Source: Gemmatimonadaceae bacterium
Lineage (GTDB): Bacteria; Gemmatimonadota; Gemmatimonadetes; Gemmatimonadales; Gemmatimonadaceae
Reading direction: 5' to 3'
DNA: 5,858 bases
Assembly: GCA_013816695.1 (NCBI GenBank)
Contig: JACDDZ010000116.1
Coordinates: forward strand, 1-5,858
Position 1 is the stretch's first letter; every line of letters starts with the position of its first letter. Positions 1-5,106 of this stretch are shown here, piece after piece. Below the pieces are notes generated by a model, which did not search any database, was not told where the DNA came from, and was given only the letters and a program-made list of their open reading frames with translations. The position numbers were made by a program, and so were the translations under genes.

Positions 1-287
1 AGAACTGCGCAAATTCCTGTGCTGAGAAATGCTGCGAGCCAGTATTTCCCGCGCAGCAGCTCCTCGCCGAGCAGGAGCACGATTCCAAACACGAAAATCT
101 GGAGGCCGATGATTCCGAGCGCGGCGGCAGCGATCATCATTGCGGTGCCCCGGCCTATGCCACGAACAATTTCAGCGAGCTCGATGCGAAGGAGATGAAT
201 TTCCTTGCGTGCCAGCGAAGCGCCGTCCTCGGCGACTCCGCGAACGAGCTCGCCTATTCCGCGTGCATCGGTAACCGTTGCGGGCAT
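1..287 (-). CDS. Phage holin family membrane protein (Phage_holin_3_6-like), 3' end missing
   Basis: This frame is open to the left edge, so only the first 95 residues are visible. They begin MPATVTDARGIGELVRG. Residues 1-45 form an amphipathic, charged helix containing SLARKEIHLLRIELAEI. A hydrophobic segment follows at about 49-73 (MMIAAAALGIIGLQIF onward), then a short polar turn (GEELLRGKYW) and the start of a second membrane segment (LAAFLSTGICAV). A charged 'LxRkEixLxrxEl' helix before two to four membrane spans is the pattern of the Phage_holin_3_6 family. That family is usually chromosomal in free-living bacteria and is not tied to lysis. The ATG at 287 has AGGAAG (minus strand, 295-300) 7 nt upstream and lies 4 nt after the stop of the DUF883-like gene, so the two are probably co-transcribed and translationally coupled. 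The family call is good; the function is unknown. Confidence 0.8.
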   Translation of the reverse strand, partial: MPATVTDARGIGELVRGVAEDGASLARKEIHLLRIELAEIVRGIGRGTAMMIAAAALGIIGLQIFVFGIVLLLGEELLRGKYWLAAFLSTGICAV

Positions 288-291
288 CGCC

Positions 292-585
292 TTACTTCCT
301 GAGCGCTTTTCCGAGCAGGTAGCCTGCGCCCAGCGCCACCAAAAGCGTGCGAACAGGGTGCTCGCGAACCTGCGTTTCCAGGGTGTCCTTGACCTGCTGA
401 ACGTCGCGATCCTTGAGCCACTCAGCTCCGGCCTGCACGCGGCTGGTTACAGCCTGCTTTACGCTGTCGACCTTCCCATTGGTTCCGTTCGTCGACGAAT
501 CGCCCGTCGAGGAAAATTCGCTGTCGAATGCATCCGTACTACCTAAGGGGGCAGTTCCTGCCGCCTGATTGACCGTCGTGTCCAT
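292..585 (-). CDS. DUF883/ElaB-YqjD-like small membrane-anchored protein
   Basis: The product is 97 aa when started at the ATG at 585, which has a strong AGGTGGAG ribosome site (589-596). A GTG at 612 would add nine residues but has no such site. Residues 1-37 are a flexible Ser/Thr/Gly/Asn-rich segment with several acidic residues. Residues 38-76 form a charged helix (VDSVKQAVTSRVQAGAEWLK and onward). Residues 76-97 read EHPVRTLLVALGAGYLLG and end in KALRK. A 'HPvrtllvAlgaGyllG' membrane helix with a basic tail is the hallmark of DUF883-type proteins such as ElaB and YqjD of E. coli, which sit in the inner membrane and have been linked to ribosome binding and stationary phase. The long polar N-terminus differs from those proteins, so only the fold and topology are supported. 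It sits directly upstream of the holin-family gene, a pairing that suggests a shared envelope role (inference). Confidence 0.7.
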   Translation of the reverse strand: MDTTVNQAAGTAPLGSTDAFDSEFSSTGDSSTNGTNGKVDSVKQAVTSRVQAGAEWLKDRDVQQVKDTLETQVREHPVRTLLVALGAGYLLGKALRK

Positions 586-661
586 TGTCTCCACCTGATA
601 AGCGTTCGGCACAGATCAGATGCAGAAGCCGCGCCGTTCTCGCTGGCTGGTCTGGAGGGCC
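586..661 (-). other. 76-nt gap between pxpC and the DUF883-like gene
   Basis: Going leftward on the minus strand, this spacer separates the pxpC stop from the next start. I see no stem-loop followed by a T-run and no clear -35/-10 pair, so the sequence alone does not show whether the membrane-protein pair is read through from the pxp genes or has its own promoter. The only clear signal in it is the ribosome site at 589-596. Confidence 0.4.
589..596 (-). promoter_or_regulatory. Ribosome binding site of the DUF883-like gene
   Basis: The minus strand reads AGGTGGAG, then ACA, then the ATG at 585. It is one of the best Shine-Dalgarno matches in the window, and it decides the start in favour of the ATG over the upstream GTG at 612, which would place this site inside the coding region. 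Confidence 0.7.
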
Positions 662-1513
662 CTAAATCAGGGTGAAGCGGACTGCCTCGCCCGGGTTTTT
701 CTGGGCAAGGATTGGGAGGTCGGCCGGCACAGTTACGGCGATCTTGTTGTACCCCCCGATTGTGGGGCCATCGGCCATCAGGACGATCGGGGTTCCCGAG
801 TCGGTAATCTGGATGGCACCCTCGCAAGCCGGTTCCGACAGGATCTGGAGAAGTCCGGTCACGTCCGCCGCCGGTCCCTCCAGGCGGTAACCCATGCGAT
901 CCGACGCCGCGGAAATGGTGAATGAATTCTTGAGCAAATGGGAGAGGAGACGTCCCCCGAGCACACCACTTTGCGGTGCGCGCATCACACGAATTATTGA
1001 AGCAGCATAGTTGGGAATTGCAGGTGCCCTGCCCGAATTTTTGGCGGCCGGGGCTTGCAGGGGGAGTTGGTCGCCTGTTCGCAACCGGCGTCCCTCGAAG
1101 CCACCGATCCTGGCCGGTGCATAGGTGGAGCGAGACCCGAGTACTGCATCCAGGTCGAGTGATGGCGAAAGGGAGATATAAAGAAATCGCCCGGACACTA
1201 TCCGGTCGATTTCCAGGACGGTTCCAGCTGGAATTTCGAGTGCTGTATTTAGCTGGAGCATCCGGTTTCCAACCCGGCCGCGCGGACGCGCACCTGTAAG
1301 AGCGACTGTTACGGAGCGATCAAACCGAAGGGTGCCACCGTTCACTGCCCATTCCAGCGCCGCCTCGCCCGGCACATTTCCCACGAGCATGTTCCCAAGG
1401 GCCAGGGCCGAAAGGTCCATAGCTCCTGCCCGCGGAAGCCCAATTCTCCGCTGACCTGAGAAACCGGCATCCTGAACTGCGAGATGTGCGGGCGCGCGCA
1501 CGACCTTAATCAT
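662..1513 (-). CDS. pxpC: 5-oxoprolinase subunit PxpC (biotin-dependent carboxyltransferase family)
   Basis: PxpC (formerly YbgK/KipA type) works with PxpA and PxpB in the cytoplasm to hydrolyse 5-oxo-L-proline to L-glutamate at the cost of ATP. The 283-aa product shows the family signatures in order: VQDAGFSGQRRIGLPRAGAMD (13-33), NMLVGNVPGEAALEW (41-55), ALTGA (71-75), LGSRSTY (125-131), GGFEGRRLRTGDQL (137-150), DRMGYRLEGP (205-214) and, near the C-terminus, EGAIQITDSGTPIVLMADG (231-249) followed by GGYNKIAV and DLPILAQ. It is somewhat shorter than the roughly 310 aa of the E. coli protein, and the GG usually found before the GSRSTY motif is replaced by SPSLDLD. The start codon overlaps the pxpB stop (ATGA), which implies coupled translation. 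It is the last gene of the pxpA-B-C set. The identification is firm; activity is inferred from the family and the intact gene set. Confidence 0.95.
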   Translation of the reverse strand: MIKVVRAPAHLAVQDAGFSGQRRIGLPRAGAMDLSALALGNMLVGNVPGEAALEWAVNGGTLRFDRSVTVALTGARPRGRVGNRMLQLNTALEIPAGTVLEIDRIVSGRFLYISLSPSLDLDAVLGSRSTYAPARIGGFEGRRLRTGDQLPLQAPAAKNSGRAPAIPNYAASIIRVMRAPQSGVLGGRLLSHLLKNSFTISAASDRMGYRLEGPAADVTGLLQILSEPACEGAIQITDSGTPIVLMADGPTIGGYNKIAVTVPADLPILAQKNPGEAVRFTLI

Positions 1514-2151
1514 GAAGGCCGGAACCTCACTCGATCGCCAACACGAAATAGTGCGGCAGGTTCCCGCCCAATGTCGAAAGGGAGTACGCTGGTTGTACCG
1601 AGCAGGTTCCAGCCGCCGGGTGTCTCGAAGGGATACACTGCTGTCTGCCGGTTGGCTATCGCGACTGAGCCCGCGGGGACTCTCGTTCTCGGCTGACCGC
1701 GCCGCGGTACGGAGATGCGTTCGTCCACCTCACCCATGTACGCGAAACCCGGCGCAAATCCTATCGCGAATACCTGGTATTCGACGCTGCTGTGAATCTC
1801 GATGACCCGGGACACGGGAAGGCCGCAGACTTCAGCTACGCCCGGCAGATCCGGACCATTGTAATTAACGGGCACTTCGTGGGTGATTGATTCTGCGGCA
1901 GGGTTCCCGGGCGCTTCGGCTCTCAGTACTCCGGCGAGCGTCTGCTCTAATTCGGCTGCGTTTGCGGGATTTTCGAAGTAAACGCCGACACTGCAGTTTG
2001 CGGGGACGACGTCGGTGATTCCCGGGAGCGACATAACATCAATCGCATCGGCCAGCGCGCGAGCGCGCGTATTCGCGGCCCGGTCAAGCTGGTCGGAAAG
2101 GCGAATGATGAAAGCACTTTCGCCCAGCGGAATTATCCGCGGGTCACTCAC
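1510..2151 (-). CDS. pxpB: 5-oxoprolinase subunit PxpB (KipI-like)
   Basis: PxpB (formerly YbgJ; the Bacillus homologue KipI was described as a sporulation kinase inhibitor) is a subunit of the ATP-dependent 5-oxoprolinase. The 213-aa product has the N-terminal IIPLGESAFIIRLSD segment (6-20), the HEVPVNYNGPDLPGVAE segment (91-107), and the diagnostic cyclophilin-like core: GFAPGFAYMGEVDERISVPR (131-150), then PRTRVPAGSVAIANRQTAVY (154-173), PGGWNLLG (178-185) and the C-terminal GDRVRF. The start is GTG at 2151, and its last two bases form part of the pxpA stop (GTGA overlap). No Shine-Dalgarno site precedes it, so it probably depends on ribosomes finishing pxpA. No in-frame ATG lies close enough to replace it. 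Length and motifs are normal for the family. Confidence 0.95.
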   Translation of the reverse strand: MSDPRIIPLGESAFIIRLSDQLDRAANTRARALADAIDVMSLPGITDVVPANCSVGVYFENPANAAELEQTLAGVLRAEAPGNPAAESITHEVPVNYNGPDLPGVAEVCGLPVSRVIEIHSSVEYQVFAIGFAPGFAYMGEVDERISVPRRGQPRTRVPAGSVAIANRQTAVYPFETPGGWNLLGTTSVLPFDIGREPAALFRVGDRVRFRPS

Positions 2152-2921
2152 GCCGCGAATGCGGCGACGTCTATTCCCTCTGCTTCAAGGCCGGCCCGGA
2201 CAGCTTTCGCGAATTCGATCGAGTGGGCGCCATCTCCATGCAGGCAGAGTGAATCGGCCACTATGCGGAGCGGCGTCCCGTCCACCGCGTAGAGAATATT
2301 GTCGTGCACAAGGTCGAGTGCTCGCTGTACCACAACTTCAGGGTCGGTGAAAACTGCGCCCGGTACGGTGCGGGAAATGAGAGTCCCCTGCGGACTATAG
2401 GCCCGATCCAGGAACGCTTCCCGAGCGACAGGAAGCCCGAATCGAGCGGCCGCGCGAATCATCTCACTGCCCGCCAGCCCGAGCAGCGTCAGGGAGCGAT
2501 CGATTTCGCTAATCGCACTGGCAATGGCGTCGGCGGCTGCAGGGTCGCGTGCGGCGCGGTTGTACAGAGCTCCGTGCGGCTTCACGAATTTGAGGGGAAC
2601 GTTCATGGCGCGGCAGATATCGGACAGCATTACCACCTGAAGGCCCACATGCCGACGAATCTCGACACTGCTGAGATTTGTCTCGATGCGTCCGAAACCG
2701 TCCCTGTCGAGATAGGACGGATGCGCCCCCATTGCAGCGCCCGCGGCCGCGCAAAGGGTGACCGTCTCGCGCATGGACTTCGCATCGCCTGCATGGAATC
2801 CGCATGCAATGCTGGCCGAGGAAATGTACTCCAGGATGTGACCGTCATGCGCACGCCCCGTCGAGCCCTGACGCTCTCCGATATCCGCACTTACATCGAT
2901 TGCTACACGTCTTTCAGACAA
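2148..2921 (-). CDS. pxpA: 5-oxoprolinase subunit PxpA (LamB/YcsF family)
   Basis: PxpA is the LamB/YcsF-family subunit of the cytoplasmic 5-oxoprolinase. The 257-aa product shows IDVSADIGE (8-16), SASIACGFHAGD (35-46), GAHPSYLDRDGFGR (66-79), VKPHGALYN (113-121), FLDRAYSPQGTLISR (170-184) and SLCLHGDGAHSI (224-235). These match the family's DLNxDxGE, SANIACGFHAGD, GAHPSxxDxxGFGR, VKPHGALYN, FxDRxYxxxGxLxxR and CxHGD blocks, and the length is typical. Two blocks carry a Ser where Asn is usual (DVSAD and SASIACG). The only usable start is TTG at 2921: an in-frame stop (the end of the 75-aa gene) lies 27 nt upstream, and no ATG or GTG falls before the first conserved block. No ribosome site precedes the TTG, so its position is less certain than the gene itself. 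Confidence 0.95.
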   Translation of the reverse strand: MSERRVAIDVSADIGERQGSTGRAHDGHILEYISSASIACGFHAGDAKSMRETVTLCAAAGAAMGAHPSYLDRDGFGRIETNLSSVEIRRHVGLQVVMLSDICRAMNVPLKFVKPHGALYNRAARDPAAADAIASAISEIDRSLTLLGLAGSEMIRAAARFGLPVAREAFLDRAYSPQGTLISRTVPGAVFTDPEVVVQRALDLVHDNILYAVDGTPLRIVADSLCLHGDGAHSIEFAKAVRAGLEAEGIDVAAFAA

Positions 2922-2948
2922 GTGCGACGAAAGTTGGGGACGTGCAGG

Positions 2949-3176
2949 TCAATCCTTGATAAGCTCAGTCTTGAATGCCACCCACTTCTCGGACTCCTCG
3001 ACGAAGCCACCGCGCTTTCGCCGGATTTTTCGCATGAGTCGTTCGTGGAGTATGACAGGTGTCATCCAATAGGTGAATCCGTCTTCGGATTCCACGGGCA
3101 TCCAGGCGAACGTCTTTCGCACTCTCGTGTCGCCAATGTCGGCTCGCGCCTTTTTCTTCGATTTCCACCGCACCAT
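2949..3176 (-). CDS. Small basic protein of unknown function (75 aa), upstream of pxpA
   Basis: I do not recognise this protein. With the ATG at 3176 it is 75 aa, starting MVRWKSKKKARADIGDTR and ending ESEKWVAFKTELIKD. It is rich in Lys and Arg, with basic clusters at 3-10 and 48-54 (RKIRRKR), four Trp residues and no membrane segment or signal peptide. The middle (FAWMPVESEDGFTYWMTPVILHE) looks like beta strands. The ATG has GAGGA (3180-3184) just ahead, though only 3 nt away. A TTG at 3215 would add 13 residues but has weaker support. Codon choice (mainly G or C in third positions, with some A/T) resembles the neighbours. It ends 27 nt before the pxpA start, so co-transcription with the pxp genes is likely. 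A nucleic-acid-binding role is possible from its charge, but that is speculation. Confidence 0.6.
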   Translation of the reverse strand: MVRWKSKKKARADIGDTRVRKTFAWMPVESEDGFTYWMTPVILHERLMRKIRRKRGGFVEESEKWVAFKTELIKD

Positions 3177-3269
3177 TCGTCCTCGGTCTAAAGAATCAAT
3201 TGCCTTCGAGCACAAATCGTGCTTCGTTGATTTAGGCCAGCCAGAACGAGTAAATTACACAGGTAATCT
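3177..3269. promoter_or_regulatory. Divergent intergenic region between the 75-aa gene and tRNA-Ser
   Basis: This 93-bp, comparatively A/T-rich gap must hold the start signals for transcription in both directions. Toward the tRNA (plus strand) there is a promoter-like pair, listed separately. Two short inverted repeats flank or overlap that pair: AGCAC/GTGCT around a 5-nt centre (3209-3223) and ATTAC/GTAAT around ACAG (3254-3267). I could not pick a convincing promoter for the minus-strand gene. Confidence 0.45.
3227..3256 (+). promoter_or_regulatory. Candidate promoter of the tRNA-Ser gene
   Basis: TTGATT at 3227-3232 (4 of 6 matches to TTGACA) and TAAATT at 3251-3256 (4 of 6 to TATAAT) are separated by 18 bp. 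Transcription would start near 3263, leaving only a few bases of 5' leader before the mature tRNA. The placement is sensible but both boxes are imperfect. Confidence 0.4.
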
Positions 3270-3353
3270 GGAGGGATAGTCCTAATTGGTAAGGCAGCGG
3301 TCTTGAAAACCGCCGCGCGCAAGCGCTTGGGGGTTCGAGTCCCTCTCCCTCCG
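3270..3353 (+). tRNA. tRNA-Ser, anticodon TGA (reads UCA and related serine codons)
   Basis: The 84-nt gene folds as a class II tRNA. The acceptor stem pairs GGAGGGA (3270-3276) with TCCCTCC (3346-3352), followed by discriminator G at 3353, as is usual for serine tRNAs. The D stem is GTC/GGC around an 11-nt loop containing GG. The anticodon stem is GCGGT/ACCGC around loop CTTGAAA, so the anticodon is TGA. The extra arm is GCGC-GCAA-GCGC, a four-pair hairpin typical of Ser/Leu/Tyr tRNAs, although at about 15 nt in total it is on the short side for Ser. The T stem is GGGGG/CCCTC (one G-T pair) around TTCGAGT. The 3' CCA is not encoded (CCT follows the G), so it must be added after transcription. 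The tRNA shows no sign of serving as an insertion site here: no copy of its 3' end was seen elsewhere in the window. Confidence 0.95.
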
Positions 3354-3377
3354 CCTTTCTCTCAACCAAACTTAGTC

Positions 3378-3569
3378 ATGAATGCTGGCGATATTGTACG
3401 GGTGAACCTGGCTGGCGATTACACGGGCAGATACGGCGTGGTTCGCGAAGTCTTCGAGCAGCCCGATCGCTGCATCGTTGAGTTCGAGGGTGATGGCATG
3501 AAGGTCAACTTCGATTGGCGCGAAGTCGAATTCGTGCGCCGAGGTCCTCTGAGGACGAGTCCTCGCTAG
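3378..3569 (+). CDS. Small SH3/KOW-like protein of unknown function (63 aa)
   Basis: I chose the ATG at 3378 because the longer open frame upstream runs through the tRNA gene, and no ATG, GTG or TTG lies between the tRNA and this codon. The protein begins MNAGDIVRVNLAGDYTGRYG and continues VVREVFEQPDRCIVEFEGD, then KVNFDWREVEFV, ending in a basic tail (RRGPLRTSPR). 'GDiVrV...G.YtGryGvVreV' followed by 'CiVeF.gd...vnfdw.evefv' has the rhythm of a small five-strand barrel such as KOW or SH3-like domains found in RNA- and ribosome-associated proteins. This is a pattern-level judgement, not a recognised family. There is no Shine-Dalgarno site, and the start lies only 24 nt after the tRNA with no terminator between, so co-transcription with the tRNA is likely. 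It ends 4 nt from the convergent purH stop. Confidence 0.6.
   Translation: MNAGDIVRVNLAGDYTGRYGVVREVFEQPDRCIVEFEGDGMKVNFDWREVEFVRRGPLRTSPR
3540..3565. repeat. Alternating inverted repeat at the convergent gene ends
   Basis: The sequence contains GTCCTC (3544-3549), GAGGAC (3551-3556) and GTCCTC (3559-3564), so the middle copy can pair with either neighbour. CGAGG (3540-3544) and CCTCG (3561-3565) form a further outer pair. The best simple hairpin is GAGGA-CGAG-TCCTC at 3551-3564. It lies in the last codons of the 63-aa gene, just before the convergent purH end. Neither strand has a T-run after it, so it is not a canonical intrinsic terminator, but the position would suit a transcription or mRNA-end signal. 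Confidence 0.4.
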
Positions 3570-3573
3570 TCGC

Positions 3574-5106
3574 CTAGTGCCGGAACTGCCGCTGCCCGGT
3601 GAAAATCATTGCCATATCGTGTTCATTGGCGGCATCAATCACTTCCTGATCGCGCACTGAACCGCCCGGCTGGACGATAGCCCGGACGCCGGCCTCTGCC
3701 GCTTGTTCCACGCCATCCCGGAAGGGAAAAAATGCGTCGGAGCCGAGCACAGAACCTTCAGTTGCATGCCCTGCCTGCCGAGCCTTGTGGACCGCCAGGA
3801 ATGCTGCATCCACGCGCGACATCTGGCCCGCTCCAATTCCGATGGTGGCGCCGTCGCGGACCAGTACGATCGCGTTGGACTTGATGCTGCCAACCGACCG
3901 GCACGCAAAATTGAGAGCCGCCGATTCTTCCTCTGTTGGCTGGCGCTTGGTCACTACGGCCCATCCCGCATCGCTGTTCGCTGACTTCGCCCGCTCCTGA
4001 ACGAGGAGACCACCGCGCACCCGCTTGTAGTCCAGTGCGTCCTCGCGCCAGCGCGCAACGCCCTCGAGCACGCGCAAGTTCTTTTTCTGGCCGAGCAGCT
4101 CGATCGCTTCAGGAGTGAACGAAGGGGCTACTACACATTCAACAAACAAGCTGGCTATCGCGCTTGCGGCCGCGCCGTCAACTGGAACGGTTAGAGAAAT
4201 CACCGAGCCGAAGGCAGACACCGGGTCGCAGGCCAGCGCCTTCCGGAACGCCTCGGCGGCTGAGTTCCCGGTTGCAAGGCCGCAGGGTGTTGTGTGCTTT
4301 ACGATAGCGCAGCAGGTCTCATCCTCGAACGGATCGGTAGCGAGCAGCGCGCCTTCCAGGTCGAGCAGGTTGTTGAATGACAACTCCTTGCCACCGCGCT
4401 GCTTCAGGTTTGCTATTCCGCCTATCGGATCCTCCAGGTAGAACGCTGCACGTTGTCCGGGATTCTCCCCGTATCGGAGGGTCTGGTGCCTGGTAAGTGG
4501 CAGAGAGATGCGGTCCGGAAAATCCTCTTTCCGCTGCGTAGAAAACCAGAATGCAATTGCCGAGTCGTACGAGGCTGTGTGGCTGAAAACTTTCTCGGCA
4601 AGCAGCTGGCGCAGGTCCAGGTCGTCATCGTTTGCATCGAGTCCGGCGAGCACGCGAGCATAGTCGGCAGGATCGACGATGACCGTTACTGACTGAAAGT
4701 TCTTGGCAGCGGAGCGCAGCATCGCAGGTCCGCCGATGTCGATCTGCTCGATCACTTCCTCCGGCGTGGATGATGCCCGGGAAGCTGTGGCTGAAAAAGG
4801 GTACAGGTTCACGGCGACAAGATCGATCGTGTTGATTTTATTCTCGCGTAACGCTGCCATGTGCTCGGGCATGTCACGACGAGCGAGCAGCCCGCCATGT
4901 ACTGCTGGATGCAGCGTTTTTATGCGACCCTCGAGCATCTCCGGCGTCCCTGTTACGTCGGCGACGTCGGTTGTGGGAATTGCCGCAGCGCGCAATGTGC
5001 GTGCGGTCCCGCCGGTTGATAGAATCGTCCAGCCCTTGTCGACGAGCGCCTTTGCGAAGGGCACAATTCCGGTCTTGTCAGATACAGATATGAGTGCGAC
5101 TGGCAT
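3574..5106 (-). CDS. purH: Bifunctional AICAR formyltransferase / IMP cyclohydrolase PurH
   Basis: PurH carries out the last two steps of de novo purine synthesis in the cytoplasm: formyl transfer from 10-formyl-THF to AICAR, then ring closure of FAICAR to IMP. The 510-aa length is normal. The N-terminal MGS-like cyclohydrolase domain (about 1-145) shows SVSDKTG (7-13), STGGTA (30-35), EGRIKTLHPAVHGG (59-72) and IGGPAMLRSAAKNF (124-137). The transformylase domain shows RYGENPGQ (211-218), the catalytic Lys-His pair in KHTTPCG (270-276), SAFGSVIS (297-304), KSNAI (409-413), GIGAGQMSR (423-431), SDAFFPFRDG (456-465) and a C-terminal TGQRQFRH. Two motif changes stand out: Gly217 where PHQ normally has His, and Gln508 in the terminal RHFRH. 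The ATG directly abuts the purN stop (TGAATG) with no ribosome site, implying translational coupling. The identification is firm. Confidence 0.97.
   Translation of the reverse strand: MPVALISVSDKTGIVPFAKALVDKGWTILSTGGTARTLRAAAIPTTDVADVTGTPEMLEGRIKTLHPAVHGGLLARRDMPEHMAALRENKINTIDLVAVNLYPFSATASRASSTPEEVIEQIDIGGPAMLRSAAKNFQSVTVIVDPADYARVLAGLDANDDDLDLRQLLAEKVFSHTASYDSAIAFWFSTQRKEDFPDRISLPLTRHQTLRYGENPGQRAAFYLEDPIGGIANLKQRGGKELSFNNLLDLEGALLATDPFEDETCCAIVKHTTPCGLATGNSAAEAFRKALACDPVSAFGSVISLTVPVDGAAASAIASLFVECVVAPSFTPEAIELLGQKKNLRVLEGVARWREDALDYKRVRGGLLVQERAKSANSDAGWAVVTKRQPTEEESAALNFACRSVGSIKSNAIVLVRDGATIGIGAGQMSRVDAAFLAVHKARQAGHATEGSVLGSDAFFPFRDGVEQAAEAGVRAIVQPGGSVRDQEVIDAANEHDMAMIFTGQRQFRH

Noticed and set aside
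1..287. Phage lysis cassette, from the holin-family gene
   Set aside because: No endolysin, spanin or phage structural gene is adjacent. This holin superfamily is common in chromosomes beside DUF883-like genes, and the neighbours are metabolic.
2053..2070. GC-alternating palindrome-like run (GCGCGC around GA)
   Set aside because: It lies within pxpB and is explained by codons for an Arg/Ala-rich helix (TRARALAD).
2304..3191. A 295-codon plus-strand open frame antisense to pxpA and the 75-aa gene
   Set aside because: It lies almost wholly over pxpA, whose minus-strand product carries all conserved PxpA blocks. The plus-strand product has no recognisable motif. It is a shadow frame of a GC-rich gene.
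3270..3353. Selenocysteine tRNA, because of the serine-type class II fold
   Set aside because: The anticodon loop CTTGAAA gives TGA, not TCA, and the acceptor stem is the ordinary 7 bp. It is a normal serine tRNA.
3303..3377. Extension of the 63-aa gene upstream into the tRNA
   Set aside because: The added residues would be encoded by the tRNA anticodon arm, extra arm and T arm. The open frame there is incidental.
3270..3569. tRNA attachment site with an integrated element
   Set aside because: There is no integrase, no second copy of the tRNA 3' end in the window, and no compositional shift next to the tRNA.
3545..3575. Hammerhead-ribozyme-like core, because CTGAGGA fits the CUGANGA consensus
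   Set aside because: The required GAAA strand does not follow the adjacent CGAG/CTCG stem, and no flanking stems I and III can be drawn. The match is by chance within the inverted repeat.
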